Of a stretch of 64,000 nt of DNA, positions 39,797 to 52,584 are shown in pieces; the first letter of the stretch is position 1; every line of letters starts with the position of its first letter. A program made the position numbers and the translations under genes. The stretch is taken from assembly GCA_031213475.1 (NCBI GenBank), contig JARUPZ010000014.1:868001-932000 (forward strand), in the 5' to 3' direction. This stretch comes from Nereocystis luetkeana. Taxonomy: Eukaryota; Sar; Phaeophyceae; Laminariales; Laminariaceae. The notes beneath the pieces were generated by a model. That model ran no database searches, was not told the origin of the DNA, and saw only the letters and a program-made list of their open reading frames with translations.

Positions 39797-40301
39797 GGGT
39801 GTACTCGATAGGAGAGATGTACTCGGTCTCATGCATGGTCGTAGTCGTACGACCATAGACCTTCGCATCACTACAATGCCGGGACGGAGCATGTCGGGTT
39901 TTCACCGACCAGGCAGACATTGCTTGCACCAAGCGCGAAGCGCCCTGAGGTGTCCGGCGAGTCGCATGAAGGGTGAGCTGCATCCTACTAAGAACCGCTT
40001 GTGAGGCGGGCTTGCATATGGATAACAGCTTCAATGACTTAATATAATTTCCGGTGTAGGCACTTCCGGAGACAGCAATGGGCGTACTATGTAACTGCCT
40101 CTTGGGTGCCTTACCTTGAATACTACGTGATACGATCGATTCATTTGTGCGGAGTATAAGGTTGTTTACCTCGCACAAATGATCTAACTCGACAACCAGA
40201 TGTGGCCGACCGCCGAAAAAAAAAAACTGTACCCTGGTTGTCTAGCTCGCGTAGTGAGCGGCATGTTTTACAGTGTCGTTGCCAACCGACGCCAACCCAA
40301 C
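39797..40301 (-). repeat. dispersed repeat R1, long inverted copy
   Basis: Reverse-complement partner of 16,885-17,392. It keeps the same about 130-codon frame but with many replacement changes. Confidence 0.8.
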
Positions 40302-40549
40302 CTATGGAGATTGTTATTGGGGAGGCATCTTCAAACAACCTTGAGGATAGGCTATCGTATAGGATTGAGTGTACAGTTTACCACTGAGCGGTTTGTCTCA
40401 ACACAATTTTCTCAGCGTTCTCCAAAATAATGAGCCTCTTGTGCGTATTTGTAGGCTCTTTCTTGATCGTGGAGCTTCACTGTATTATCAGTTTGCTTTC
40501 ATCCCGTTGGCTTTTCTCGCTTGTCTTAGCCTTTCTTGTCTCTCTCCCT

Positions 40550-40695
40550 CCGACTAGAAGTCGCCATTCAGATCCGGGGTCGCAGGCTCTTCTCCCCCCT
40601 CTCCCCACCACGGTACATGGCCTGCCTTGGAAGGCATTTTTATCGCGAGAACGGTTCAGCACTTTCTTCCCTTGCCGACTCGCGTCTTCTTGGGC
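40550..40695 (-). mobile_element. diverged SINE S fragment (body only)
   Basis: CAGATCCGGGGTCGCAGGCTCTTCT...TTTTTATCGCGAGAACG...TTCCCTTGCCGACTCGC matches the body of the tRNA-type SINEs at 57.7-63.4 kb at lower identity. The tRNA-like head is absent. Confidence 0.65.
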
Positions 40696-40699
40696 CATC

Positions 40700-42630
40700 C
40701 AACCCGGAAACCCTGAAATCGAAAATCAGTCCCTCGTATATGCGATTTAACCTCTATACCAAGTCCATGAACTTCTCTCGACTCTAATTTCAAGTAAAAA
40801 TGCACCCAAACGTGGGTGTAACTAACTTGCGAAGGGGCTAATGACATTATAATGAGGAGCCAGGGGGGGGGGGGGTCTCCTTCTCTCCGTATTTAGCGGT
40901 CGCACCTGTTTGCAGGTGCAAAGCAACTTCTGAGAGCGTTCCCTCAGCGAGAGGTTGTTATATTAATTGTTAAATCTTCCTCTTGCTTGTTGGTGTGTGG
41001 ATTAAGCTTGGTTTTGCGCGCCCAAAGCACCACCGATTGAAACACCGACTGTTTAGCGACTATGGAGACGCCTCATTTGCGGGCACCACCCTCTTCAGTT
41101 CGCGTCTGAATCCGTGTTGAGTTCGTTGAGCTTGGAAGGTGGTTCGGTAACTCGGGTCTACCCGGAACGGAGTGACAGACCTTGGGTGCGACCTTGAATT
41201 CGTGTATACTGAGGCGGTACTGTCTAGGGGACGGGGGCCTGGTATCCACACGCGGAGGCGTGAAAGAAAACCGAAGAGTAACGAACGTCGTAGGAAATAG
41301 ATCCGAGGCTGCAAGGCGGGGAGGAAGGACACTGCTGCCGCCTGCCGCTGCGTACTGCTGTTATGTTGTGATATTTTTCTTGCGTGTACTGCTGAACGTA
41401 GTGAAGGACGAAATGCTATGCCTGGTATGCGAGTACAAGGGCTCCGCATGGGTGCCGGCACACACGCTTCGGATGGGAAAAATTACCTGTCATTCAGTTG
41501 GTGTGAGTGTTCTCAATGCACTCAATTCCGAGTCTTCCTCAGATATTCATCAGCTGTCCACCAACTGGAATACGAAATCGAAGGTGTATGGGCTGGCGCG
41601 CATCGCTCACCAATGAACTTTTACTGGTGGTGGGGCCAACCAGCACACGCCCAACCCGCATCCACCTACCCACCCCCCCACCCGCCAATACACCCACATC
41701 ACCCAGCCACAATACAAGGTTCTTCGATGACGCCCTTGGCTTGACAGCGAATACGACCCCGAGATTATTGCTGGAACCCATCAGAAAAAAAGAACGGCCA
41801 CCGCAACAGTAGCTTAAGGGGACGCTAGCACCCTAAGGAATGCGTCAAGTGCCCAGTAGGCGTTTCGGCAACATATACATACGACTTGGAAATAGAGCAA
41901 GGGAATAGCAACCAAGCTCCGTACTACGTAGTTGCATAGAAAGCAAAAATACAAGAATCCTGAGTTTTTTCGCCTTTTTTTGTGCCCAATGACTTACTAC
42001 CCATCATGGGAACGTAGTTTGCCCTCCCGCAGCATCTTCGACGACTGCTCACGATATATACCACCCGCCTGGAGAACAGCAATATTCTAGTCGAGGCCAA
42101 TTCTTCATCGGTGGTGCAGTCGTTGTGCTATGCTCCCTTTGCGTGAATTGAAACATTTTAGCGTTTTCGCGAGTTTTTAGCGCTACTCGCTCGCAACGTC
42201 GAGTGCACGAAAACACCTCGTGCGTCGTTTCTCGCTGCCTACGATTGCCGTCTGGCGCACCCGACGCCCTCACGCACCCCATCAGGAGCACCTCTCAATT
42301 TCGCGAGTTGTAGGTATCTGTGAGGAACTGTAGCAGCTGTCCGCAAGTGACGTGCAAATGGTCAGTTGGGAGTTGTTTTTTGTCTCATTTTGTGCGCCCT
42401 AAACTTCGACCAATTTCCCCGGTCGGCACGAACCAGCCCAAGTTCTAAACGCAGCGGGCTAAAATAGAGATGTTTTTTTTTCCTGTCCCGGGTAACAACA
42501 TCTAGATATTAGAGTCACCGGAAACCCGGGGCCCAGGAAACGCTTGGGTGCCAGCGTTTGGCCTTAATGCAGCTGGGAGTTTGACCACCTCAAGGCGTCT
42601 TTCACGCGACTCCTTCCCATTGTTCTTGTA
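40700..42630. other. no gene recognised
   Basis: A poly-G run (40,865-40,876) and pyrimidine tracts are present. The 144-codon plus frame at 41,182-41,616 contains CLVCEY but has no family motif and no convincing splice partners. Confidence 0.35.
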
Positions 42631-42707
42631 GTACTCTGTCCGGATATGTAACGACCGTTCGGTATGAATATAAATACCCAAACGGTTCTTACATTTTCGG
42701 ACAGGGT
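42631..42707. mobile_element. hairpin MITE family C, copy 4
   Basis: CTCTGTCCGGATATGTAACG and ACCGTT pair with AACGGTTCTTACATTTTCGG and ACAGGG, giving a near-complete hairpin with the centre CGGTATGAATATAAATACCC. Confidence 0.65.
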
Positions 42708-43469
42708 TGTATATAGGGCGGATCGATTTTAACAAGGATGTCGGATTGCGGCGGTACTGGTACGTCATCCCGGCGAGGTCGTGTGTCGGCAAGTAATTTG
42801 TCCGGTTCGTGGTAATTGCGTGACGCCCAAAGCCGTCTCTTGACCAAAGTCGCGTATTTAAATAGGAAAATACCCTGTTTTTCGTCAGAAAGACAGAAAA
42901 AATGGGTTTTGCTTTAGAGCGCGCTCGTTGATCGTATCGGGGATGCCTCTTAAAATATCCCCTGTTTTGTTTCTGTGGTTGCCCGGGAGCAACCCTTTTT
43001 CTGCTATTTCGCGTATGTACCTCGCGAAAGCCCGAGCAAACATGGCCGTAATCCGACATGTTGGGTTTTTAATGCGAGCGAAACGAGATGCAAATTCACA
43101 CGGCCGCCCAATACTTTTTTACTAAATGGATATATAGGGGGCCACTTTTGAGTTGGGTAAAGTTATGTAGAACATCTGGAGCGGTCTAATTCATACCAGT
43201 ATGCGATACTTAATTAAATCACACTATTCAAAACATATGATATACTCCGAAATATTATGATTGTTGAAGGGGTGGATGACATCAAATATTTAATTATTTG
43301 AGCTACGTGCGTTGTGTATATTTAAATAGTTTTGTAGATGGAGCAATAGCGTCCCTCTTGTGCGAAATTAAATAGTTACAACATTTACGACTTACTTACA
43401 ACCCCTCGATATCAAATATTGCGTCCCTCCTTGGGATAAATAATGTGATACAACCCCCCGATAAATGCG

Positions 43470-43700
43470 TGCAGGGTCCATCCATCCATCCATCCATCCA
43501 CCCACCCACCCATCCATCCATTGCTATTATGCTTGCCTTCCGACAATATACGTAGCGTAGATGCCGTTCCGATACCATCCATCCTCCGTTCATCCATGCA
43601 TCCATTTCATCCATCCATCCATCCATCTTCCATCCTCCATCCATCCACCCATCCATCCACCCATGGACCCATTCATCTTACCCCCCCCCCCCCCCCCCGC
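43470..43700. repeat. (CCAT)n microsatellite bursts and C-run
   Basis: CCAT/CCAC tetramers at 43,478-43,522 and 43,577-43,672, then a C-run of about 18 at 43,681. Frames over it are artefacts. Confidence 0.9.
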
Positions 43701-44156
43701 TCCCCGATATACTCGTCCTACCACTGCCGTACGAAATGTAAATTACAACATATATAGATGCCGGAGACCCTGTACGTACACGTATATAGATGATCTCAAG
43801 CCGGATCTCCGCGACGTCCGGTCGAAAAAAAATCCCCGGGAAAAATCTCATCTTGTTACTATCAATCAATATACTAACATACCCCAAACCCCCTTGTCTA
43901 AAGCCTCCAGCAGAGCTTACCACCTTATTTTATAAAAACAATGGTTGGCGCAGACTACTGCCGTCGTACGGGACAAAGGGCCTACTGCCAGCCTCTAGTT
44001 GATTGGGCCCGGTTGCCTCACGCTTCCTGCGCGGTCGCGGGTCGTAGGGTCATCGTCAGGGTTGCTTGTATTCGTTCACCTGGTCAGTACTCGTACCTCA
44101 ACCATTTGCTCGAATAACTTATTGTGCTACCGAGACCGGAATATTAAATTGCAATC

Positions 44157-44263
44157 GTACGGGGGACCATAGTTAACAGGACCAAATTTTGTTGGTAAAA
44201 ATGGTTAAATATAGAGGTTTTTATGTATACCATAGGTCCTGTTAACTATGGCCCCCCGTAATA
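44157..44263. mobile_element. hairpin MITE family B, copy 7
   Basis: GTACGGGGGACCATAGTTAA and TTAACTATGGCCCCCCGTAA ends. The interior is in inverted orientation relative to copy 6. Confidence 0.85.
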
Positions 44264-45199
44264 GTAACATAGTGTTATTATTAGTAATAGCCACGAACTC
44301 ACTACTGCTGTATTTTGAACATGATGAAATAAGATCAAGCACAGGTGCGTTCTACCCTCCTCTCGGGACTGGCTATTTGGGACCCCTTTGCTTGCGACGG
44401 AATCGACTGATGACTGTTGGTTGCTTTGGTGATTTACCAACCATCTACGTACGAGCCGCACGAGCGCCCAGCAGTACGGGTTTAACTATTCAGGGTCACG
44501 TTGTGCACAAACATGGGGAGTGACGGCGGTTTTATCGGGGAACTGATTGATCACGACTGCGTAGGCGAGAGCTTACAGGGTTTGTCCCGTAAGCGACACG
44601 CTGCCTGCCGCAGTGATCACGACTACGTAGGCGAGAGCTAACAGTAGGTTTTATTCGGCAACAAACACGCTGCTTCAGGACCCAGCTGTTGTTGCAGGCT
44701 GGTCTGTACGAGTTGGTTGGTGTGGGCTGGAGAGGACGGCTGCAACGGGAAAATGCAAAACGCAACACCTGAAACCCCGGGATGGCTCATAAACGTCCCC
44801 GTAGTCGTCACTCAATTTCTCCTACTCGTACGTGGTCGTTATATCAACTTCACAGCAGGTATTATCGTGTGACGTGACCCCAACGTGGCAACGAGTATGG
44901 CGTGACGTGACAGTTCGAGACGGCGAAACCCGGTGATGTGACCGACGCGACGTGGTAACCGCAGGTCCCGAGAGCCGTCACTCCCCAGCAATTATATGTG
45001 CGTCTCCTTCACATTAAACCGTTATTTCTAACAATCGACATCTAACACACGCAGTGCCTCGGCCACTTCTTGAGTCCGACACAAACATAAGCTATTTCAT
45101 ACCTGGTAAGCTATTTTGTGGACACAGAGATACTCCAATAGCATACGATAGTAACGCGGCAAGCAGAACAGGCGATGCAATGCCATGTGTTATCTTACT

Positions 45200-45240
45200 G
45201 GGTTCGACAGGCACGCCATACACATTCTAGGACGCGTTGA
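45200..45240 (+). repeat. dispersed repeat E fragment
   Basis: GTTCGACAGGCACGCCATAC then ACATTCTAGG matches the family-E signature GACAGGCACGACATACRCAT TCTATGAAA seen repeatedly after 53 kb. Confidence 0.5.
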
Positions 45241-45609
45241 AAATATGGAGGGAATACGAGGGAAAAAAAAACAAACAAAACCAACTCGGAAAAACGAAAA
45301 AGTGATGTCGTGCTCCCCCGAAGATATGGTAGACAATACCAAACAGACAAACAACAAATATCGTAATTTCGGCTCCTGCTCGGCGCATTGTAACTATGAC
45401 ACGATGGATAACATATATGATATCCCCCAGCACCAGATTTGTATCATCGCTCAGTCACACTTACTCAGCACAGCAGTGGCCGTCGCTGTAATCGTCACCT
45501 TTTGTCAGTCATGTTTCCCCTCTTCAATCCCAAGAGTAAGGCTGGGCCCTGGTAGCTCCAGCCAGTACAGTATATACTGGCTGCGTCAGATACCAGTGTA
45601 CTGGACCCA

Positions 45610-45730
45610 AACGGTGCACCGGTCGCGGCGAAGCCGCGAGCCCCGCCCCTTGACCGGCAGGTGAGGGGGGGGCGCCGGAGGCGCCCCCGGAGGGCCCCGC
45701 TGGGGGCGCCCTGCCGAGGCACGTTTTTAC
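45610..45730. repeat. GC-rich palindromes
   Basis: GTCGCGGCGAAGCCGCGAG and GGGGGCGCCGGAGGCGCCCCC-type sequences, followed by CCCCGCTGGGGGCGCC, can form several stable hairpins within about 110 bp. Confidence 0.6.
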
Positions 45731-46849
45731 GTGATTTGGCATCACTATTATTAATAGAGCTGAAAAAACGAATCTGATTTTAGGTCAAGCATCATAGGGA
45801 GTTTGGCCGTGTACGTCGAGGGTGAAGACAAGTGAGAGAAGAAAACAGACAAATCGCATGGTGGTGGTATGGCGGTACAGGAGTGTGCGGACCAACTACT
45901 GCACGCTGCAGCAGCACGCAGCCAAACCCACATAGATGGCGCAAGGTTGAACCGAACAGTGTGTTCCTGCGTTCACATCATAGTAACAAGTATAATAGGT
46001 TCCTTCTCAGATTCTTTGCCGAAATTCCCCAAGAAAAGAATGGCTCGAGTTTTCGGGTGAACGCGTCAATGCTCTAAGTCGAGGCAATCAACATACCAGG
46101 TACCAGGTATAATATACCTGGAAGGGCAATATCTCTCAGAGACGGGTACCAGGGTATAGTCTAAAATCAAGTCTAAAAACACACCCCACGAGCCATGTGA
46201 TTGGGGTCGAAAACAAATCGTACCCGTTTTTGAGGGAAGATGCACCTCTCAGTCATTAGCTCGAATAACTTGGTATGAACAAAACGAAGTTGGACTTGAA
46301 AATCCGACGAGGCGTAAATCATGTACTAGGTAGTCTGCCCTCATTTTTTATTTTTATTTTTTTCGAGGGAGATTTGATATGGCCGACCCAAAATTATAAA
46401 AAAAGAAAAAGAAAAAACACACACACGCGCACAAAAGTGAAAAGCAAAGTACAATTGGGCAGGTGGTCAGTATCTTTCAATGTGCGGTCGAAATATGGAG
46501 TTAAACATTCAGATCGATTTTTTTTCAACATTAAGCGGGGCATCGCAGAAATGCCATTTTTCGTAATTAGCTCATTTATAAAATGGGTTGCTCTTTAATT
46601 TTCAATATATGTGGAATCGTGCCTTGGCAATCTCATGATGGGTGGTGAATTGGGCAATGGAACGTATGTCGATCTTCTCACTATGTTCGCAGCGCTGCCT
46701 CCCCACCAAAATTCACCTCGGTCGGCAACGACGATTTCATATCTGGTACAGAATTGCTTTCTATGTTTGCTGATGCTCTTGAGTTTTTCGAATATCTCGG
46801 CGAGATCGAGTCGGATTCCGAATATGTTTGTACCTGGTACTTTTTTCAG

Positions 46850-47160
46850 GGCATGTCATGGGCGGGGCCTGTGGTGGGCAGGCCCGGGGTTGGGCCGGGC
46901 CGGGCCGGCCCATCACAGGCCAATCAAGTATTCATTTGGTGGGCTGAGGCCCGGCCCAGGCAATCAATTATTAATATGATGGGCCGCGGTCCGGCCGGGC
47001 CGTCAATTTTTCGGAGGATGGGCCGCGGCTCGGCCCAGCGCATCGCATTTTCAAAACTTCACGGCCCGGTCCGGGCCATGACATCGGCAGCGAGCCCGGG
47101 TCGGTCCGCCATTTCCGTGGGCCGCCTCGTGGATTTGACGGGCCGGCCCAAGTGTTGTCC
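46850..47160. repeat. GGCCCGG-rich patch, copy 1
   Basis: Repeated GGCCCGGCC, GGGCCGCGG-CCGG and ATGGGCCGCGG motifs. The segment CGCATTTTCAAAACTTCACGGCCCGG resembles CACGTTTTCAAATTATCACGGCCCGG at 48,032-48,066, so 47,890-48,120 is a second copy. Confidence 0.6.
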
Positions 47161-47379
47161 TGTACGAAAAGGTGTACGCATATGCGCTGACGTGCTTTTT
47201 TTTGCATTCTTCATCAGTTTTTCGTTCGTTTTTTCGTGCTGCCTTCCTCGGGCCAGATTCTTCCTGCCCATGAGGTACGCATCTGCGCATACACCCACTA
47301 ACCACAGAATTATTCTCCATTAACGGCCCCGTTCTATGGCTTCTGGCCCGACCGGTAGACCACCACCACTCCTGATCGT

Positions 47380-47475
47380 AGCAGCAGCAGCAGCAGCAGC
47401 AGCAGCACCTACCTGCTGCTGCAACACCTGCCTGCCGCTGCTGCTGCTGCTGCAATACCAGCTGCTGTGACAACA
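47380..47475. repeat. CAG/CTG runs in inverted arrangement
   Basis: (CAG)n at about 47,380-47,406 faces (CTG)n blocks at 47,413-47,455, which could pair as a long triplet-repeat hairpin. Confidence 0.7.
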
Positions 47476-47884
47476 CCTGCTATCGATCTAGAGCTGTCAT
47501 CCGAACAGAGCAAAGACAACGCCAGATATGTTCCGGCGGGGGCTTGCGATCCATGCCAAATCACCAGTACTCATTCCCGGTTCGACAGGGACACACGCAG
47601 AGGTGAACGTCGCTGCGCCGTTCGGTCAGAAGATGTTCGCTGTCTGGGCCTACTTTGACGAGGTTGTCATCAGCGGTTCCGTCGCGGCCGAACCACGGTA
47701 AGAAGGTAAACTGCTGACTTTGTCGCGGAAACGGCAAGAAGCGCCTTCTAGACGCCCGCAGCGGCGCCAAGGCCTCGATCAGATATTGGAAGCCGGTCGT
47801 ACTCGCTGTGATGGGCAGATGAGCACAGCCGAAGAGTCAGCGCACAGAGAACGTCCTCGAGGCATCAAGTAGTACATACACCAC

Positions 47885-48125
47885 AACTCATGTCCCGCGG
47901 CCTGGGCCGACCGGCGAAAACAGGTGGGCCGCGTCATGGGCAGGGTGGGGCGGCCCATACAGAGCCCACAACTCACGGTTCGCGGCCCGGCGGCCCATCC
48001 ACCTTCTTAGATGCTGGGCCGCGGCCCGGCCCGGCCCATCACGTTTTCAAATTATCACGGCCCGGCCAAAAGTCTCGGCCCGACCCGGCCCGGCCCGGAC
48101 CATCGGGCCATGACAAAGAAAGCCC
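47885..48125. repeat. GGCCCGG-rich patch, copy 2
   Basis: Direct partner of 46,850-47,160. Between the copies lie about 700 bp of unrelated DNA with the triplet-repeat hairpin. Confidence 0.55.
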
Positions 48126-48129
48126 TGTG

Positions 48130-49650
48130 ACAAGTTGCTATATATATATTATATATTCCTTGCATCTGCAGTGTTGTGCCAGGGTCAATGCTTCTAATGT
48201 TCAAGTCCTAATTGACAGTGCGGTGTGGTTGGCGAGGTACGACTTTACAGTTTAGCATTGATTGCCCGTTTTTAGACTGACCCAGCTTGTGGGGTCCCAA
48301 GTCCCAAGTCCCAAGCCCTTGTGTATGGCCCCGTGACCACGGACTACAATACTATTAATATTAAAATTAAAATTAACAGTATCTTATGGCGAGACAACAA
48401 CTATTATTAATAATAGCAATGTGCTTACATACTATTCATATCAATAGCAATCGTGTGCCTGGTCGCAGGGGGTGCTGTTCGTCCTTTTGCCATTCCCCCC
48501 ATTGTCAATCCTACCACTATGGACGGGAATATAGTCGATGTTTGGCCTTTTATGTGACTATCAAACGTGCTCAGTATTACCGACCAGAATGGTACGTTCG
48601 ACCAACGTACATACTGCTGCGCTGTGAATATCTCCGTACCGGTACGTATATAGCTCCCTCTCACAGCAGCATTCATAATACGCCGATACCTGGTATGTAA
48701 AGTCGCACCGCGGTGCTGCTATGGGGCCGAGAAAAAAATCACCAGAGAGGAAGAGTGGCCCTAATTAAGGAAGCAGAAAATAGAAAATACGCCCATTGAT
48801 ATTCCTATCATACCTGGTATCTATTTCGGCCAATGCGAGTTTTTAACGTTGACGGCGCTAACACAGCGACCGACTCCTTTCGAGATGGCTTACGTGCCTA
48901 TAAAAGACTTGTTTTTAGGGATGACAGTCACGTTTAGCCGGTAACTTTGCGGTAACACATGTCAGCCGTAGGTAACACGAATAACTGAGTTAAAATAAAA
49001 AATAGGTTTGGCCTACACCCTGGTGAATAACGCTCACGTATTCGATGTAAACCCCTGATTTTTCAATACTCGATATTTCGCAGCAGCAGCACGCACAGCA
49101 CGTACCGCACAAAAAATCACACATAGCATGACTGCCGATCGCCCTTGCCATGGGCGAAGCTGGGTACACCAACCTCGCCTTGTACTCCCCGGTACTCGGT
49201 GGAGAGTTTATAATGTGTACGAGTAGTACAAAACTAAACAGTACAAACAACATGGAGAAGAGTATTTTTTACATTTTGGCAGGCGTTCATACCCCGGGGA
49301 TGGTTCGTATCCTTCCCTCACGGGGATGTTTGTGAAAGTCCCCTTTTTCGAGGTAACTTGTGGCAGGTAACATGGATTTCTGATTTTCGCATGTTACCGT
49401 AACATGCTTCACGACAGGTAATTGCCCTCCCTGCTTTTTTCAACTGATGAAACCGTTGGTTTATCCGAAGCATTTTTTTTCTGGACTCACAACAACCTGA
49501 CTCGAAACTTTTTTGGGGGCGAAACCCGAAACTCAAGCGCCCCTGTTCCATTGGAACCAAAAACAGATAGATACTGAAACAGTAAAAATCACAAGCCACG
49601 AGCGGCGCTTCTGGCCATGATAAACCACAAAAGTTTGTTTTTTTCGCGCC
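48130..49650. other. no gene recognised
   Basis: No repeat partner or exon-like segment was found. Two TACCTGGTA 9-mers lie at 48,687 and 48,811. Confidence 0.4.
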
Positions 49651-49654
49651 CGAA

Positions 49655-50085
49655 CATTGAGTTTTTGTGTGGGCTCCAAAATCTGAATTGTTTTGTTTTT
49701 TCTAGGGTGTAAGAACCACGGGCTCCACTTTGACCTGCAGGGGGTTAACAGGCTTCGTTAGTTTCGCCACGGCGGGCGCGCCAAGAGTTTACTCTGGCGC
49801 CCCCCCGCCCCGGGCCGGGGGGGGGGGGGGGGGGGGCAGCTTTGAATTCTCTCGACAATCCCTGTGGAACCGCCCGCTGGGCGCCGAGTTATTTGAAGTA
49901 CGAAGCCTGAGGCCACCTCGACGCAGGGTGAGGCAGACGGACTGCCTGCCGTCTGTGTCGACGATCCTCTACAACAACAGAGTACACACCACAACTTCTG
50001 ACGCGCATGCATCGTACACCCCTCGAAGAAGAAAAGTGAAATGAATCACCGTACGTATGTATATAAATATGTACGTTCAGGGTTT
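49655..50085 (-). repeat. dispersed repeat R2, minus copy (carries a conserved gene end)
   Basis: Inverted partner of 34,500-34,925. On the minus strand, after an acceptor (GTTGTTGTAG) it reads RIVDTDGRQSVCLTLRRGG, then a long poly-G interruption. After CCCTGCAG it reads VKVEPVVLTP and stops. The G-run at 49,809-49,828 is an expansion absent from the other copy. Confidence 0.6.
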
Positions 50086-50217
50086 GGACATGAGAATTGC
50101 AACCAGGGACCCGAAACCGCATACGCAGAGGAAAACAGCAGTGCATGTATGTATGGCCTCTCCGGTTGTGGCCGAATATCAGGCGAAAAAAAGTTGAAAG
50201 GTACTGGTAGGTATTAA

Positions 50218-50325
50218 CCCTTTTAGAACCGCAGTCCCGCTTTGGGGACAAAATACTCAATTTTTCAATTAGTTTGTCCCCAAAACGGGACTGCGGTTCT
50301 AAAGGGGACTGCGGTTCTAAAGGGG
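50218..50325. mobile_element. piggyBac-like MITE family A, copy 13
   Basis: TTAA (50,214-50,217) precedes CCCTTTTAGAACCGCAGTCC. The right terminal 20 bp (GGACTGCGGTTCTAAAGGGG) is present twice in tandem, and TTAA follows at 50,328. Confidence 0.85.
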
Positions 50326-51439
50326 TTTTAATAGACAAAGTAGACAATTTCGAGTCTTGTTCACTTGTTCACAATTGCGTAGATCGAATTTTCCAGGAAT
50401 ATTCCTTGGCTCTGCATATGCTTGCACCTTGCACCTACACGTACTGCGCCTATAAACAGCCTTAAAAAAACGTGGATGTTGCCGGGGGCGTGGAGGGTGA
50501 TGTTGTTGTTGTTCTCACATTAACTCACAATACAATGCAGTCCGTGGTCGCAGGACAGGCTCCAACAACTCTGGAGTGGAAGAAATACCTCGGTAAAAAA
50601 TAAAACAAGCAAAGAGTAGTACACATGATCACTAGAGCACATAGCTCCGGCCAGCGCCACCATTTTTAGGCTGGGTTCTAGTGCCGCGTTGCGACGGTCT
50701 ATTTTTTGTGCATCCGACGATTTTTTACTGTTCGACAATTTCTGACCGTTTAAGGTTCACGCTTCGTGCTCATAGCCATAGCCTCCGGCGGTTCCTGCGG
50801 AGGGCTAATTATATATTTTTTGCACCTTGTGGGTGGGAGCAGGGTGCAAAATGGTATCACATCCGGGTGAGATGAGGTCCGGGTGGAATCAGGAGAGCCA
50901 AGCAGGGGCCTGTTTTGTTTGCCGGCTTTTTACGGGGAATATTCCCAGAAACTTACATACTTGCAACTTGGAGAACTCAACGACAAATCTAGATGTACCT
51001 GGCCAGTTTCAAGCCAAAAACAGATACGATGTGAGGCTGGCCAATGGCAGGGCTCCTGTCATGTGCTTAGTACTTGTTTTGTTTTTAGTGTGTTACTGGC
51101 TTTGGCACACAAGTGAAAAATGTGTACCTGTCCTCGAAAATCGTGTTGCGAATGCACGACGTCTACAAAACCAAAACGGATCAATAAACCAAAACACCTA
51201 CAACATAAACGAGCAGCAAGTACAGTGCCAGCGCTGAACAACGCCAAGAGAACCCGCTGTACTCGTACGTTGTTGCTGCTTTGCCGCTGCTGTGCTGCTG
51301 CTTTAGCCACGTATATACTGCTGTTGCTGGAGACTTTGCTACTGCTACTGCTGTTGCTGCTTTTGCATTTGCTGCTGTGTTGTGCCTGTTTTCGTTTTCA
51401 GCAGCCCCTTTTCGAGCTGGCTGAATATCATACTATCAC

Positions 51440-51548
51440 ACTCCGGGGGGGCACATTAAATAGGACCTACGGTACACACAAAAACCTACATGTTTCGCTG
51501 TTAGTACTAACAATATTTGGTCCTACTTACTATGGCCCCCCGCAACAG
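51440..51548. mobile_element. hairpin MITE family B, copy 8 (ATTAAATAGGACC type)
   Basis: CCGGGGGGGCACATTAAATA start and TACTATGGCCCCCCGCAACA end. Confidence 0.8.
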
Positions 51549-51589
51549 ATTGAAGGCTGTCTTGCGATCACGGGAGCAATTTTGGCGAC

Positions 51590-51810
<221 letters not shown>

Positions 51811-52368
51811 ACCCTGCCGCCCACCATGCGCATATCGCAATCAAGTCGACGACAGTCACGAATGTCGTGGTGCGCGAATTCCTAGAGACAACGGCACTTC
51901 CCTTCCTTTTATCTTCCTCCTCCGACATGGGTATATTATGGGGATGCGAGATACATGTGGTTGAAATTTCAAGGCGGGGCAAAAGCTGCTTGTAGACGCG
52001 AGGTTGAGGGAGGAAACCACAGGTCGGGCACTACGACTGACTCTAGATTTCGTACGTACGTACGCGGCTTACTTAGTTTTGTCTCGTTTTTTTCTCCTTT
52101 TTCTTCGTTTTTTTTTCGGGGGGGTTTCAGTGTTTGTTGTTCTCTATATACAAACCCAAAGAAAAGAAGAAAAAAAAGGTCTCCGTGCTTTTAGGGTTCC
52201 CCTCTTGACATATATATAGAGTGTAGAGTGAGGCATACTATTGTAGGTACCTGGTAGCCAGTAACGTACACAGCCGTTGGTGGAAACTCCCTTGGTGCAG
52301 TGGATGGATACGGCAGTCGAATGGACTCAGGGGTTAGGTTACCTCTGTGTGCGCGTCCTTTACCTTAA

Positions 52369-52433
52369 CCCTCTCAGAACGACTCGAATTTCAAGTAGTT
52401 TGTCCCCAAAACGGGACTGCGGTTCTAAAGGGG
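52369..52433. mobile_element. piggyBac-like MITE family A, copy 14 (internally deleted)
   Basis: CCCTCTCAGAAC joins directly to ATTTCAAGTAGTTTGTCCCC. Most of the left arm is missing, while the right arm is intact. Confidence 0.75.
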
Positions 52434-52584
52434 CTAAACCGTTATTTCAACAGAATCATATAGATCGGTCCACATCCAGCACACCCAGAGTCAGAAGTGT
52501 CTCGTGCTGACTCTTCATCCTATTTTAAGTAAATAAATGGAAGCTCCATGGTCACAAAAGCAAAACACAGCAGCAGAGATGCTA

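Noticed and set aside
41182-41616. 144-codon plus-strand frame containing CLVCEY
   Set aside because: No family motif beyond one C-x2-C, no partner exons and ordinary base composition.
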